A stretch of 64,000 nt of DNA from Bin18 sp965200355 (GTDB lineage Bacteria > Desulfobacterota > Binatia > Bin18), in contig OZ241351.1 in assembly GCA_965200355.1 (NCBI GenBank), positions 2,170,001 through 2,234,000 on the forward strand. The letters run 5' to 3'. Shown here in pieces: positions 17,470 through 25,465 of this stretch. Positions within the stretch are counted from its first letter, which is position 1; every line of letters begins with the position of its first letter. A program made the position numbers and the translations under genes. The notes beneath the pieces are model-generated. The model had not been told where the DNA came from and made no database searches. It saw nothing but the letters and a program-made list of their open reading frames with translations.

Positions 17470-17910
17470 ATGGACAGCAAGCGAATCGTGGGTATCGTGC
17501 TCATCGTGATTGGAGGTGGGGTTGCGGTCCACACCATTGTTGAGCCGCTCTATCACGTTTCCAGCGAAGCGCATCCCTACAGCCCACTGTGGACCTTCCT
17601 GGACCCGTTGATGGGGCTGGGCCTCGTCCTGGGCCTGATCGTCGGCTATCCGCGGATGAAACGCGCCAGCATCGCTGGGCCGGACGCGCCCGTGACCTGG
17701 GAACGGCTGGCGGCCAGCGTGCAGTTCTATGGTTTTCTGGGCGTGGGGATCCTCTTCTTCTGGAGTTGGTTCAATACCATGTCGGTCAGCGCCGACTTTG
17801 CCCTCGGAAAGAGCGCGGAGGTGAGCGTCTTCGTCTGGCTGCTAGTCGATACGCTGCTGCCGCTACTCCTGGGCGCAACCGGCGTGTCCCTGCTGCGTGA
17901 TGACCCGTAA
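17470..17910 (+). CDS. hypothetical four-helix membrane protein
   Basis: A 146-aa integral membrane protein of unknown family. Hydrophobic segments lie at about residues 6-24 (GIVLIVIGGGVAVHTIVEP), 42-60 (PLMGLGLVLGLIVGYP), 81-98 (FYGFLGVGILFFWSWFN) and 116-138 (FVWLLVDTLLPLLLGATGVSLL). The connecting loops are short and contain an Asp/Pro-rich segment (YSPLWTFLDP). No enzymatic motif is seen. AAAGGAG lies 7 nt before the ATG, and a longer frame start nine codons upstream has none. It is divergent from the interrupted GDPD-like gene and 122 nt ahead of a GST gene. Confidence 0.72.
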   Translation: MDSKRIVGIVLIVIGGGVAVHTIVEPLYHVSSEAHPYSPLWTFLDPLMGLGLVLGLIVGYPRMKRASIAGPDAPVTWERLAASVQFYGFLGVGILFFWSWFNTMSVSADFALGKSAEVSVFVWLLVDTLLPLLLGATGVSLLRDDP

Positions 17911-18032
17911 GAGGAACGCCATAACCCACCCCCGCTCGTGTGGTGCGACCGGACTGCTGGGAGTCGGCCCCTCTTTACTTCTCGCTGGGTCGCCACATAG
18001 AGTATCCCTATCTTATTGCAGGGGAGGACCGT

Positions 18033-18644
18033 ATGAAAATCTATGACGCAACAACCGCGCCCAATCCACGTCGGGTGCGGATATTCATTGCGGAAAAAGG
18101 GCTTGACGTGCCCTACGAACAGGTCGATATCGTCAACGCGGTCAATCGTGGCGAGGAGTTTCGGACGCAGAAAAACCCCCTGGGCACCCTGCCGGTGCTC
18201 GAACTCGACGACGGCACCTGTATTGCCGAAAGCGGGGCGATCTGCCGCTATTTTGAAGAACTCCAGCCCGACCCGCCGCTCATGGGCGTAGACACTCAGG
18301 ACAAGGCGTTGGTCGAGATGTGGAGTCGCCGCATGGAGTTTGAACTCTTTCAGCCGGCGACCCTGGCCTTTCAACAACAGCACGCCTTTTTCAAAGGCCG
18401 GGTGCCCCAGGTGCCGGAGTATGCTGCGGTGTCAAAAGAAAAGGCGGAAAAGAGTCTGGCCTGGCTGAACGAGGTATTGGCCGACCGGCAGTACATCGCG
18501 GGCGAGCGCTACACCGTCGCCGATATTGTCGCGCAGTGCGCGGTAGATTTTGGCCGAGTAGTCAAAATTGCAATCCAGCCGGAGCAAAAAAACCTGGCGC
18601 GCTGGCACGCAGCAGTCTCCGCCCGGCCAAGCGCAAAGGCGTAG
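18033..18644 (+). CDS. glutathione S-transferase
   Basis: A 203-aa cytosolic GST. The thioredoxin-fold domain has MKIYDATTAPNPRRVRIFIAEKG, the cis-proline motif KNPLGTLPVLELDDG, and the glutathione gamma-glutamyl contact AESGAICRYFEE. The helical domain carries GERYTVADIVAQC, the N-capping-box region near the hydrophobic core. It would conjugate glutathione to electrophiles or act as a thiol-dependent isomerase. The ATG has GGGGAGGACC just upstream; the frame runs another 31 codons without GST similarity. The C-terminus is slightly short for the family (ends ARPSAKA). Confidence 0.92.
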   Translation: MKIYDATTAPNPRRVRIFIAEKGLDVPYEQVDIVNAVNRGEEFRTQKNPLGTLPVLELDDGTCIAESGAICRYFEELQPDPPLMGVDTQDKALVEMWSRRMEFELFQPATLAFQQQHAFFKGRVPQVPEYAAVSKEKAEKSLAWLNEVLADRQYIAGERYTVADIVAQCAVDFGRVVKIAIQPEQKNLARWHAAVSARPSAKA

Positions 18645-18700
18645 ACCCCGCCGCCCTCCCGCAGCCGTATGACGCCAGAGCGTGGCCTGGCCCCAGCGCG

Positions 18701-18744
18701 CCCTTCGACTACGCCCCTCCGGGGCTACGCTCAGGACGAGCGGG
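18701..18744. repeat. Dispersed intergenic repeat, copy 1
   Basis: CCCTTCGACTACG...GGGGCTACGCTCAGGACGAGCGG occurs in a gene-free gap between convergent genes. A related copy in inverse orientation lies at 55581-55617 (CCCTTCGACTTCGCTCCGC TACGCTCAG on the minus strand). It looks like a REP-like non-coding element. The rest of the 179-nt gap shows nothing else I can name. Confidence 0.55.
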
Positions 18745-18823
18745 GCCCTGTCTACTCACCCTGGGCAGAGTTGCAGGAGGCTGGAAGACGCTTTGCCTCA
18801 CCTCGTGGTGAGAGCCAAGGAGG

Positions 18824-20041
18824 TCAGCCGGCCGTGCGGATATACGGGCCGGTCTCTTTCAGCAGCAGAAACAGCACCGCCGACAGCATGTAGCAGCCGC
18901 CCCAGAAATAGAAACCGGCCACCGGCGTGAGGCTGACCAGCCACATGCCGACGACCGGGGCGAGCACCCCGCCCAGATAGCCGGCGGTGATGGCAATGCC
19001 CACCGCGGAGCCGGCCAGGCGGCGACCCACGCTTTCCATTTCCAGCGGCACCACAAACGCCAGGGGGGCCGCTCCGCCGAAGAAGCCCCACATCAGGGCC
19101 ACGACCCACAGCGACACCCCGAGCGCATAGCCGGACAGCACCATGCACGCCCCGGCGATCAACATCCCTGGGACGTAGAAGCGTTTACGCAGCCCGACCC
19201 GGTCCGATAGGGACGGCACGACCAGCGCGCCGACCACATAGGCCCACATAATCACCGAGACGACGGCCCCAGCCGTGGCTGAGGTCATGCCCTGTACGTC
19301 CACGAAATAGGTTGGCGCATAGCCGATGATGCCGATATAGCCGCCCAGAAACAGCATATGACAGGCTGCCAACGTCCAGGCGTCCCGAATACTGAGGACC
19401 TGACGAATCGCGGCCACGGTGTCCAGGTGTCCAGCCCCGGCCTCGTCCGGTTCATGTGGCCGGTCCCGGACGGTCATAAACCACAGCACGCCAATGGCGG
19501 CCGTCGCCACCCCGAGAATCGTGCTCAGGCTGCGCCAGCCGCCGACCGGCTCCAGAACCAGCGGCGTCAGGGCCAGGGCCAGGGCCGCGCCCGCGCCGTA
19601 GCCGGCTTGGGTGACGCCATTGGCCATACCGAATTCTTCCGGCGCAAACCACATGCCCAGCGCTTTGGGCACGTTCGGAAACGTCAGGGCGAGGGCGACG
19701 CCGAACAGAAACATCCACACATACATTGAACCGAAACTGGAAGCCGTGGCCCGCATGACCAGGGTGAGGCCCATCAGCACCACCCCCAGACCGACAATTT
19801 TTTGAACGCCGTAGCGGTCTCCCAGAATCCCGCCAATCATGGCCGAGACCAGCGTGCCGAACGAGATGGCCGCCCACAGCATACCCCAGTCCGACATCTC
19901 CAGGTGCAGCTCGGCCAAGACCTGGGCGACAACCATGACGATATACGTCCAGCCAAACCCGAAGGCAAAGGTAAAGACCAGCACGCTATTAGCCAGAACA
20001 AACCAACGATAACGACTTGCGGTCGTCTGTGTATCTGTCAT
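18824..20041 (-). CDS. MFS transporter (oxalate/formate-antiporter-like)
   Basis: About 405 aa with twelve predicted membrane helices. The MFS signature between helices 2 and 3 is GGILGDRYGVQKIVGLG (G-x-L-x-D-R-x-G), and a second copy SDRVGLRKRF lies between helices 8 and 9. Family members of this shape move organic anions or small metabolites across the inner membrane by symport or exchange; the cargo is unknown. Two ATGs six nt apart are possible; I used the second, which has AGGG eight nt upstream. The gene is divergent from the LLM gene at 20261. The gap between them holds a short tandem repeat. Confidence 0.9.
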   Translation of the reverse strand: MTDTQTTASRYRWFVLANSVLVFTFAFGFGWTYIVMVVAQVLAELHLEMSDWGMLWAAISFGTLVSAMIGGILGDRYGVQKIVGLGVVLMGLTLVMRATASSFGSMYVWMFLFGVALALTFPNVPKALGMWFAPEEFGMANGVTQAGYGAGAALALALTPLVLEPVGGWRSLSTILGVATAAIGVLWFMTVRDRPHEPDEAGAGHLDTVAAIRQVLSIRDAWTLAACHMLFLGGYIGIIGYAPTYFVDVQGMTSATAGAVVSVIMWAYVVGALVVPSLSDRVGLRKRFYVPGMLIAGACMVLSGYALGVSLWVVALMWGFFGGAAPLAFVVPLEMESVGRRLAGSAVGIAITAGYLGGVLAPVVGMWLVSLTPVAGFYFWGGCYMLSAVLFLLLKETGPYIRTAG

Positions 20042-20173
20042 AGGCATGACCCTGCCACAGGGAGCCGGGCGCGTCTATGGTCTCGCCGGGAATCGCCTCA
20101 CCGCCCCGGCGAGGTGCAGCGCCCTGGTTGTCCTTCACCTATCGGTCTCGACCGTATAAGAGAGACTGGTCCG

Positions 20174-20210
20174 GCACAAGCCAGCACGAGCCAGCACAAG
20201 CCAGCACAAG
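20174..20210. repeat. 10-bp tandem repeat, about 3.7 copies
   Basis: GCACAAGCCA is repeated with one A-to-G change (GCACGAGCCA) in the region between the divergent MFS and LLM genes, about 50 nt before the LLM start. It is too short and unspaced for a CRISPR and could be a regulatory or slippage repeat. Confidence 0.7.
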
Positions 20211-20260
20211 ATTGGGCTACGCTTCCTCGGTCTGACGCTGGAATGCGGAGAGGTAGTCCG

Positions 20261-21361
20261 ATGGCCCAGGATGAAAACACCGAACGCGCCGGCCTGCAAC
20301 TCGGTATCTTTATGCCCAATTGCAGCGCCACCTACCATATCAGCAGCTATAAGCCCGAGCCTGACGACTGGACATTTGCGTCAAATAAGCAAATTGCGCT
20401 TGCCGCTGAAAAAGCCGGCTTCAACTTTTTGTTTCCAGTCAGCCGCTGGCGCGGGTTTGGGGGCACGACCAATTATATGGGCTACTCGCAGGAGACTATG
20501 ACCTGGGCGGCGGCGCTGCTGGCTGTGACCCAAACCATCCGCATCTATTCGACCGTGCATGTGCCGGTCTTCCATCCGCTGGTTGCCGCGAAAATGGGGG
20601 CGACCCTGGACCATATCAGTCAGGGACGCTGGGGGATCAATATCGTCAGTGGCTGGAACGCGCACGACTTTGACATGATGGGCGTTGAACTCCTGCCTCA
20701 TCAGGAACGCTATGCCCGCACCGCGGATTTCATCTCCATCCTCAAAGGGCTGTGGACCGCCGAGCCCGGCACCTTCCATTATGATTCGCCCTGGTATCGC
20801 ATCACCGACGGCTATGTCATGCCGCAGCCGGTGCAAAAACCCCACCCGCCGATTGTGAATGCCGGCTCTTCGGCCGATGCCCGCGATGTGGTGGCGCGCC
20901 TGTGCGACTGGATTTTTCTGAGCCCGCCGAGTATTGAGGCGACGCGCGCCATGACGGCCGATATTCGGGAGCGGGCGCAAGCCTATCACCGCACCGTCCT
21001 GAGTGCCGGCTGTCCGTTTGTGCTGTGGCGCGAAACGGAAAAAGAGGCGGCGGAAGAAAAACGGCGCATTCTCGACGCCGCAGACGATGTGGCCCTGGCA
21101 AACTGGGCGCGCGGTCTGGGCTTGGAAAGCGGCTCATTCGATAGTTTTACCAAAGAGATGTTTGTCATTGGCGGGGGGGCCCTGCCCATCGTCGGGACGG
21201 CCGAGCAGGTGGCCGAAAAACTCGCCCGCCTGTATACGCTGGGCCTGGATGGCGTCCTGCTAATCTTTCTCTCCTTTTATGAGGATACGGTGCGCTTTGG
21301 CCAAGAGGTCGTGCCCCTGCTCCAGCAGCTCGGGGTGGTGCCGTCGCTGGACGCCCATTGA
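20261..21361 (+). CDS. LLM flavin-dependent monooxygenase (paralogue A)
   Basis: A 366-aa luciferase-like monooxygenase of the RutA/SfnG/alkanesulfonate-monooxygenase-like branch. Motifs are LGIFMPNCSATYHISS at the N-terminus, FNFLFPVSRWRGFGG, HVPVFHPLVAAKMGATLDH, GRWGINIVSGW and PHPPIVNAGSS. It should use reduced FMN to oxidise a sulfur- or nitrogen-containing or ketone substrate, which cannot be named. It is extremely similar to the gene at 29201, including identical runs such as FPVSRWRGFGG and HVPVFHPLVAAKMG. The ATG is preceded by GGAGAGGTAGTCC. The next gene starts 24 nt after its stop. Confidence 0.9.
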   Translation: MAQDENTERAGLQLGIFMPNCSATYHISSYKPEPDDWTFASNKQIALAAEKAGFNFLFPVSRWRGFGGTTNYMGYSQETMTWAAALLAVTQTIRIYSTVHVPVFHPLVAAKMGATLDHISQGRWGINIVSGWNAHDFDMMGVELLPHQERYARTADFISILKGLWTAEPGTFHYDSPWYRITDGYVMPQPVQKPHPPIVNAGSSADARDVVARLCDWIFLSPPSIEATRAMTADIRERAQAYHRTVLSAGCPFVLWRETEKEAAEEKRRILDAADDVALANWARGLGLESGSFDSFTKEMFVIGGGALPIVGTAEQVAEKLARLYTLGLDGVLLIFLSFYEDTVRFGQEVVPLLQQLGVVPSLDAH

Positions 21362-21385
21362 ACCTTGGGCGGTGCGTGCTCCCTG

Positions 21386-21947
21386 ATGGACGTGCCAGAC
21401 GAACACCACATCGACTTTCTGTATCGGGCGCTGAACGATGCCCAGGAGACCATTCGGTCTACGGATGCCAAGGCCGAGATTGTCATCGTCCTCGTCGGGG
21501 GCGTCCTGGCCTTTGTCGGGGCGATCCACGGGCGGATTGATACTCTGCCTTTACAGGTTGTGACCACGGTTGGACTAGTGCAGGTGATGATTGCCGCGGG
21601 GTGCAATCTGGGCGCTCAACCCCCGGGTCAATCCCGAAGAGTTTATCGATGTGGACGGGGTGAAACCGCCGCCCCTGTATTACCTCCATATTAAGCCCGT
21701 CGTGACCGGGTGGCGGATGTTCCTGCCGTGGCGCGCCGGGAATTATATGGAGCTCTCCGCCGCGGAATATCTGCGTCAACTCGAAGCGCTTGATGCGGCT
21801 GGCCTCCGGCGGGTGCTGGTCTATGAACTCCTCAAGGTCTCGTTCATCCGCGAGGAAAAGCGAGTCCAGGTTGCCTGGGCCATCCGCTTTATTCGCCTTG
21901 CCGGTGGGTTTTTCTCTCTCCTGGTGGGGGGCCTGTATCTGCTGTGA
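21386..21947 (+). pseudogene. Pycsar-type transmembrane effector homologue (PycTM/DUF5706-like), frameshifted
   Basis: Two overlapping frames together make one about 186-aa protein. The first part has LNDAQETIRSTDAKAE followed by a membrane helix and a second one (VVTTVGLVQVMIAAG). The second part starts AIWALNPR and continues with LYYLHI, YLRQLEAL, REEKRVQVAWAI and a final helix. The order D-x-KA helix, second helix, PR motif, LYxxxI, cytoplasmic helices and C-terminal helix is that of PycTM, the membrane effector of Pycsar antiphage systems. The frames join with a +1 shift in a GGGG run at about 21598-21601. The stop overlaps the next gene's GTG start (GTGA), implying translational coupling to the methyltransferase. 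No nucleotide cyclase partner is in the window. Family call from memory. Confidence 0.6.
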
Positions 21948-23371
21948 GCAGTCGGACCAAACGGGGAGGGGACGGCCCAGCCTGTCACACAGGAGTGGAC
22001 TACGGTATAGGAATGGCCGACGCGAGTGCAACGCCGATGCCAACAGCGACCGAAACACTGTCCGGTCCGAGTAGCACCTGGAGTGACCGGAACAAGCTCA
22101 GGCCCGAAGACCAGCCGGTTCACGGCTGGTATCGGTTTGTACTGTCATTCCCACCCCACTTGGTCCGTGACTATCTTAGACGGTTTGGCGTTCGCCCCTC
22201 CGAGACGGTTCTCGACCCCTTCTGTGGAACCGGCACTACGTTGGTTGAGTGTAAAAAACTCGGCATTGGTAGCATTGGAACCGAGTCGAACCCGATGGCA
22301 CATCTCGCAAGCTCGGTAAAAGTCGATTGGTCGGCCGATTCCACCGGACTTCTGGCATATGCCGAGCAGGTTGTCTCGTCAGCGAGAAAGGCTCTGGAAC
22401 AACAGGGTATAGGTGAATGGACCGGCCTCCCACTGTTTGCTGCCACTGGACCGGAACACCCACCGCTGGCTGAACTACATCCTGCGCAGCTACCATTGCT
22501 ATTAAAGGATTCGATCAGTCCGCTTCCCTTGCATAAAACCTTGCTGTTGCTGGATGCAATTGACCGACAGGGCGGTCGTCAGATGCAGCAATACGGCCGG
22601 CTCGCACTGGCCAGTGCCCTGGTGCGACGTATCGGCAACCTGAAGTTCGGCCCGGAAGTGGGCGTCGGGAAGATTAAGGCAGACGCTCCGGTCTTTGCGG
22701 TCTGGTTTGACCGTGTCCGGTCTATGGCGAGTGATATTGGTCTCGTCGGAAACCGGACTGACGTTCCTGCCCACGTCATCAAGGCCGCTTCCCGACAGCT
22801 TGACCGGGTTCTGGAGCCGCAATCGGTCGATGCAGTCATTACCTCTCCACCGTACCCGAACGAGAAGGACTATACGCGCACCACACGCCTGGAGTCTGTT
22901 ATTCTCGGATTGATACGTGACAAACAGGAATTACAGTCGCTCAAGCGGGACTTGATTCGGTCCAATACAAGGGGGGTGTACAAGTCAGACACGGACGACC
23001 GTGAGGTTGCGGATCATGTCGAGATACGGAACCTCGCTGAGGCCATTGAGCAACGGCGGGTTGAGTTGGGGAAAACCTCCGGCTTCGAGCGACTCTATCC
23101 ACGGGTCACTCAACTGTACTTTGGCGGTATGGCCCGGCATCTCGCTTCCCTTCGGTCCATCCTCAGACCGGGAGCGCGACTCGCCTATGTGGTAGGGGAC
23201 CAGGCATCGTATCTGCGAGTCATGATTCGGACCGGGCACTTGCTTGCTGAACTGGCGCAGTCGTTGAACTATACCGTCACTGGCATTGACTTGTTTCGGA
23301 CTCGGCTGTCAACGGTGACCGGTGAGCAGCTTCGGGAAGAAGTCGTTCTGCTCGAATGGCCGGGTTCCTGA
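21944..23371 (+). CDS. site-specific DNA methyltransferase (N4-cytosine/N6-adenine type)
   Basis: A 475-aa amino-methyltransferase. The AdoMet-binding motif is DPFCGTGTTLVECKK at residues 91-105 and the catalytic motif is TSPPYPNEKDY at about 300. This motif order, cofactor motif first, with about 200 residues between, places the specificity region mainly between them. TSPPY favours N4-cytosine but N6-adenine is possible. A restriction enzyme gene follows after 18 nt, so this is the modification half of an R-M system. The GTG start used here overlaps the stop of the effector-like gene. ATGs at 22013 or 22037 would fit a separate promoter (TATAGGAATGG at 22006). The gene is intact while both neighbours are frameshifted. 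Confidence 0.85.
   Translation: MSSRTKRGGDGPACHTGVDYGIGMADASATPMPTATETLSGPSSTWSDRNKLRPEDQPVHGWYRFVLSFPPHLVRDYLRRFGVRPSETVLDPFCGTGTTLVECKKLGIGSIGTESNPMAHLASSVKVDWSADSTGLLAYAEQVVSSARKALEQQGIGEWTGLPLFAATGPEHPPLAELHPAQLPLLLKDSISPLPLHKTLLLLDAIDRQGGRQMQQYGRLALASALVRRIGNLKFGPEVGVGKIKADAPVFAVWFDRVRSMASDIGLVGNRTDVPAHVIKAASRQLDRVLEPQSVDAVITSPPYPNEKDYTRTTRLESVILGLIRDKQELQSLKRDLIRSNTRGVYKSDTDDREVADHVEIRNLAEAIEQRRVELGKTSGFERLYPRVTQLYFGGMARHLASLRSILRPGARLAYVVGDQASYLRVMIRTGHLLAELAQSLNYTVTGIDLFRTRLSTVTGEQLREEVVLLEWPGS
22006..22016 (+). promoter_or_regulatory. Candidate -10 promoter element TATAGGAATGG inside the 5' end of the methyltransferase frame
   Basis: Third copy of the TATAGGAAYGG motif. If it is a real -10 element, a short or leaderless transcript would start translation at an internal ATG (22037), letting the methyltransferase be made independently of the upstream gene. 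This would be a sensible control for an R-M system but is inference. Confidence 0.3.
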
Positions 23372-23389
23372 CCGCAAGGGAGGTGCGCT

Positions 23390-24170
23390 ATGCTGTCCCG
23401 GAACCGCTATGTCGCAATCATTGAGGCGATTTTCCACGCCAAATATCACCCTGGGCAACGGGTGGTCGCGTTCGAGCGGGAAGATATCGTCACGTTCGCC
23501 TCTGAACTGAATATCCGACTTCCCAAAAATCTGGGCGATGTAATTTACAGCCTGAGATATCGAACGGCACTTCCGCCCAGCATTCTTTCCGAGGCTCCTA
23601 CAGGAGCAACCTGGATTATTCGTCCCGCCGGGCGGAGTCGATATCAATTTGTCCTGGTGGCCGATAGGCCGCTCACTCCTAACCCGAACCTTGCAGTAAC
23701 AAAGGTCCCGGACTCAACTCCTGGAATAATCGAGAAATATGCGTTCAACGATGAGCAGGCCGTCCTGACGCGCCTGCGTTACAACCGACTAATCGACACA
23801 TTCTTGGGGATCACCTGTTATTCGCTTCAGAACCATCTCAGGACGACTGTGCCTCATATGGGCCAAGTAGAGACGGATGAAATATATGTGGGAGTGGATA
23901 AGAGCGGTTCTCATTACGTCGTACCTGTAACAAGCTAAGAGGGAGAGCGATATGCTCAGCAGGGTCCAGATTGAGCAAGATATCGCACTGTGCGCCGATA
24001 GACTCCCGTCCCTTATCTGCCGACCCGTTGGCGTGCAATCTATGCGGGACAACCTGATTGTGCTCTTTGAGTTCGAGCACCAGGGTGGCGCTGTGAGCGT
24101 GGTTTCGGAAAAGCATTATCAACTGGTGTCGCCGGACGACGTGACTGCCGAAGACTTGGTCAAATACTGA
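23390..24170 (+). pseudogene. PD-(D/E)XK-type restriction endonuclease, frameshifted at the catalytic motif
   Basis: The first frame gives 182 aa ending VETDEIYVGVDKSGSHYVVPVTS and a stop. The next frame contains QAKRESDMLSRVQIEQD and continues for about 75 aa to ICRPVGVQSM...EKHYQLVSPDD. Joined by removing one base at about 23929-23930 the protein reads ...YVVPV-QAK..., which recreates a nuclease core with acidic residue(s) at 163/164 and the QxK lysine at 183. The whole would be about 259 aa, a normal length for a type II enzyme. As written, the protein loses its catalytic lysine. It sits 18 nt behind the methyltransferase with a perfect ribosome binding site (AAGGGAGG). The enzyme class is inferred from motif spacing and neighbour. 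Confidence 0.68.
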
Positions 24171-24358
24171 CAGCGATTGTCAGATAGAACGTGACGGGTC
24201 CGATGACTATCGCCCCTCCGGCGAGCGGCGTGGGCCAATAGACTGCCGCTCCTACTGGGCGGTACGCCTCCCGGTGTTACTGGGGGTGGCCCGTGGTCTC
24301 CTCTGGCCCGATCCTTGTGGGTTTGGTATGGTCCACATTTCAGATGAGGAGGGGCTGT

Positions 24359-25429
24359 ATGTCTACGCCCACATCGAAGGAGCCTGTGCTGATTGGCCTC
24401 TGTCTGGCCGCAATCCTGACGCTGGGCTGTACGTCCGGCGAACCGCCGGACGTGGCCTCGCCGCCGACCGAGCCAAAAGAACCCGAGGCCGTTCAGACGG
24501 TTGCCGTGGCTCCGCTTGAGCCTACGGATGAGTACGATGTGATAGACCCGGACATGAGTTGTGAGGACGCAAACCGTTTCTCGGTCCGGACGGTGGAGCG
24601 TCTGGGCTATGAGGTCAGCGCCTTCACCCCGGCTACGGACGACACCGAGGGCAAGATTGAGGCCAAGCAGATGGGGCGGTGGGGCGGCGAGGAGGCCGTC
24701 TCCGTGACTATTGCCTGCGGTCCGAACGGGGCCCGGATCGCGACTCGCTCAGATGTCACCCCGTGTGAGCAGGCCAATATGGTGATGCGCCAAGCCGTGG
24801 AAAGCAGCGGGTTCACCATTACCACCTATACCCCGGCCACCCTGCTGAAAGCCGGTCTGATTACTGGCGAAAAAGAAGGGGCGGAGCCGACCTCGATCAC
24901 GATTACCTGTTATATCGAACGCAACCGGGTGGAGATGGATACCAGCGAGGACAGTCCGGTCTTGAATAATGTGGACTTCTATCAGGCCCTGAGCGACTTC
25001 CAACTCGGGTTTTTCACCGCCTTTAATAAGCTGGAAGAGCGGCTGGCGAGAAACCCGGCAGATCAAGACCGTCTGTATGTGGCGCTACGGCCGCTCAATA
25101 TGGTTGATACCCAAGTGGTTTTTGGCACCCGAGAACTGGCCGTCCTGCCGATCAAGGTCAGTATCTCCAATCCGACCCAGCAGACCTATCTGCTCGAAAC
25201 CCAGCGGATCATGCTCATGGACGCTGCCGGCCAACGGGTGAAACCTCTCAGTGAGGGCGAGCCAAGGTTTCCGACTCCGGCCTTGACGGACCGCTCCATT
25301 GGGCCGGGGGCGAGTCTTCAAGGCTATTTATACTATCCGTTGGGAACGTATACTGGCGCGCGCGGGTCGCTGGCCGACCAGCGCAGTCAGGAGCGAGAGG
25401 GATTCAGCATCGAGTTCAAACCGTGGTAA
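24359..25429 (+). CDS. lipoprotein with an internal tandem duplication
   Basis: A 356-aa protein starting MSTPTSKEPVLIGLCLAAILTLGCTSGEPP, a lipoprotein signal peptide with the LTLGC lipobox and a Pro/Glu-rich linker. Two repeats of about 60 residues follow. Each begins CE(D/Q)AN, then has a hydrophobic-alpha segment, G-[YF]-x-[VI], a TPAT box and ends in a beta strand with a cysteine (SVTIAC or SITITC). The paired cysteines could form a disulfide in the periplasm. The C-terminal third (LPIKVSISNPTQQTYLLETQ) resembles beta-sandwich domains. The family is unknown to me. The ATG follows GAGGAGGGGCTGT, and a longer frame upstream adds nothing. It stands between the R-M remnant and a methyltransferase gene. 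Confidence 0.75.
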   Translation: MSTPTSKEPVLIGLCLAAILTLGCTSGEPPDVASPPTEPKEPEAVQTVAVAPLEPTDEYDVIDPDMSCEDANRFSVRTVERLGYEVSAFTPATDDTEGKIEAKQMGRWGGEEAVSVTIACGPNGARIATRSDVTPCEQANMVMRQAVESSGFTITTYTPATLLKAGLITGEKEGAEPTSITITCYIERNRVEMDTSEDSPVLNNVDFYQALSDFQLGFFTAFNKLEERLARNPADQDRLYVALRPLNMVDTQVVFGTRELAVLPIKVSISNPTQQTYLLETQRIMLMDAAGQRVKPLSEGEPRFPTPALTDRSIGPGASLQGYLYYPLGTYTGARGSLADQRSQEREGFSIEFKPW

Positions 25430-25465
25430 ACAAAAGAGACTCACAAACAGAATGGAGGACGCCGC

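Noticed and set aside
17173..17574. Long minus-strand frame overlapping the start of the GDPD-like gene
   Set aside because: It has no family pattern or ribosome binding site and shadows both the GDPD frame and the membrane-protein gene on the other strand.
20174..20210. 10-bp tandem repeat as a CRISPR-like array
   Set aside because: There are no spacers and the units are much too short.
23915..23960. Programmed +1 frameshift in the restriction enzyme
   Set aside because: No slippery codon pair, no strong downstream structure and no internal Shine-Dalgarno is visible; a lesion or error is simpler.
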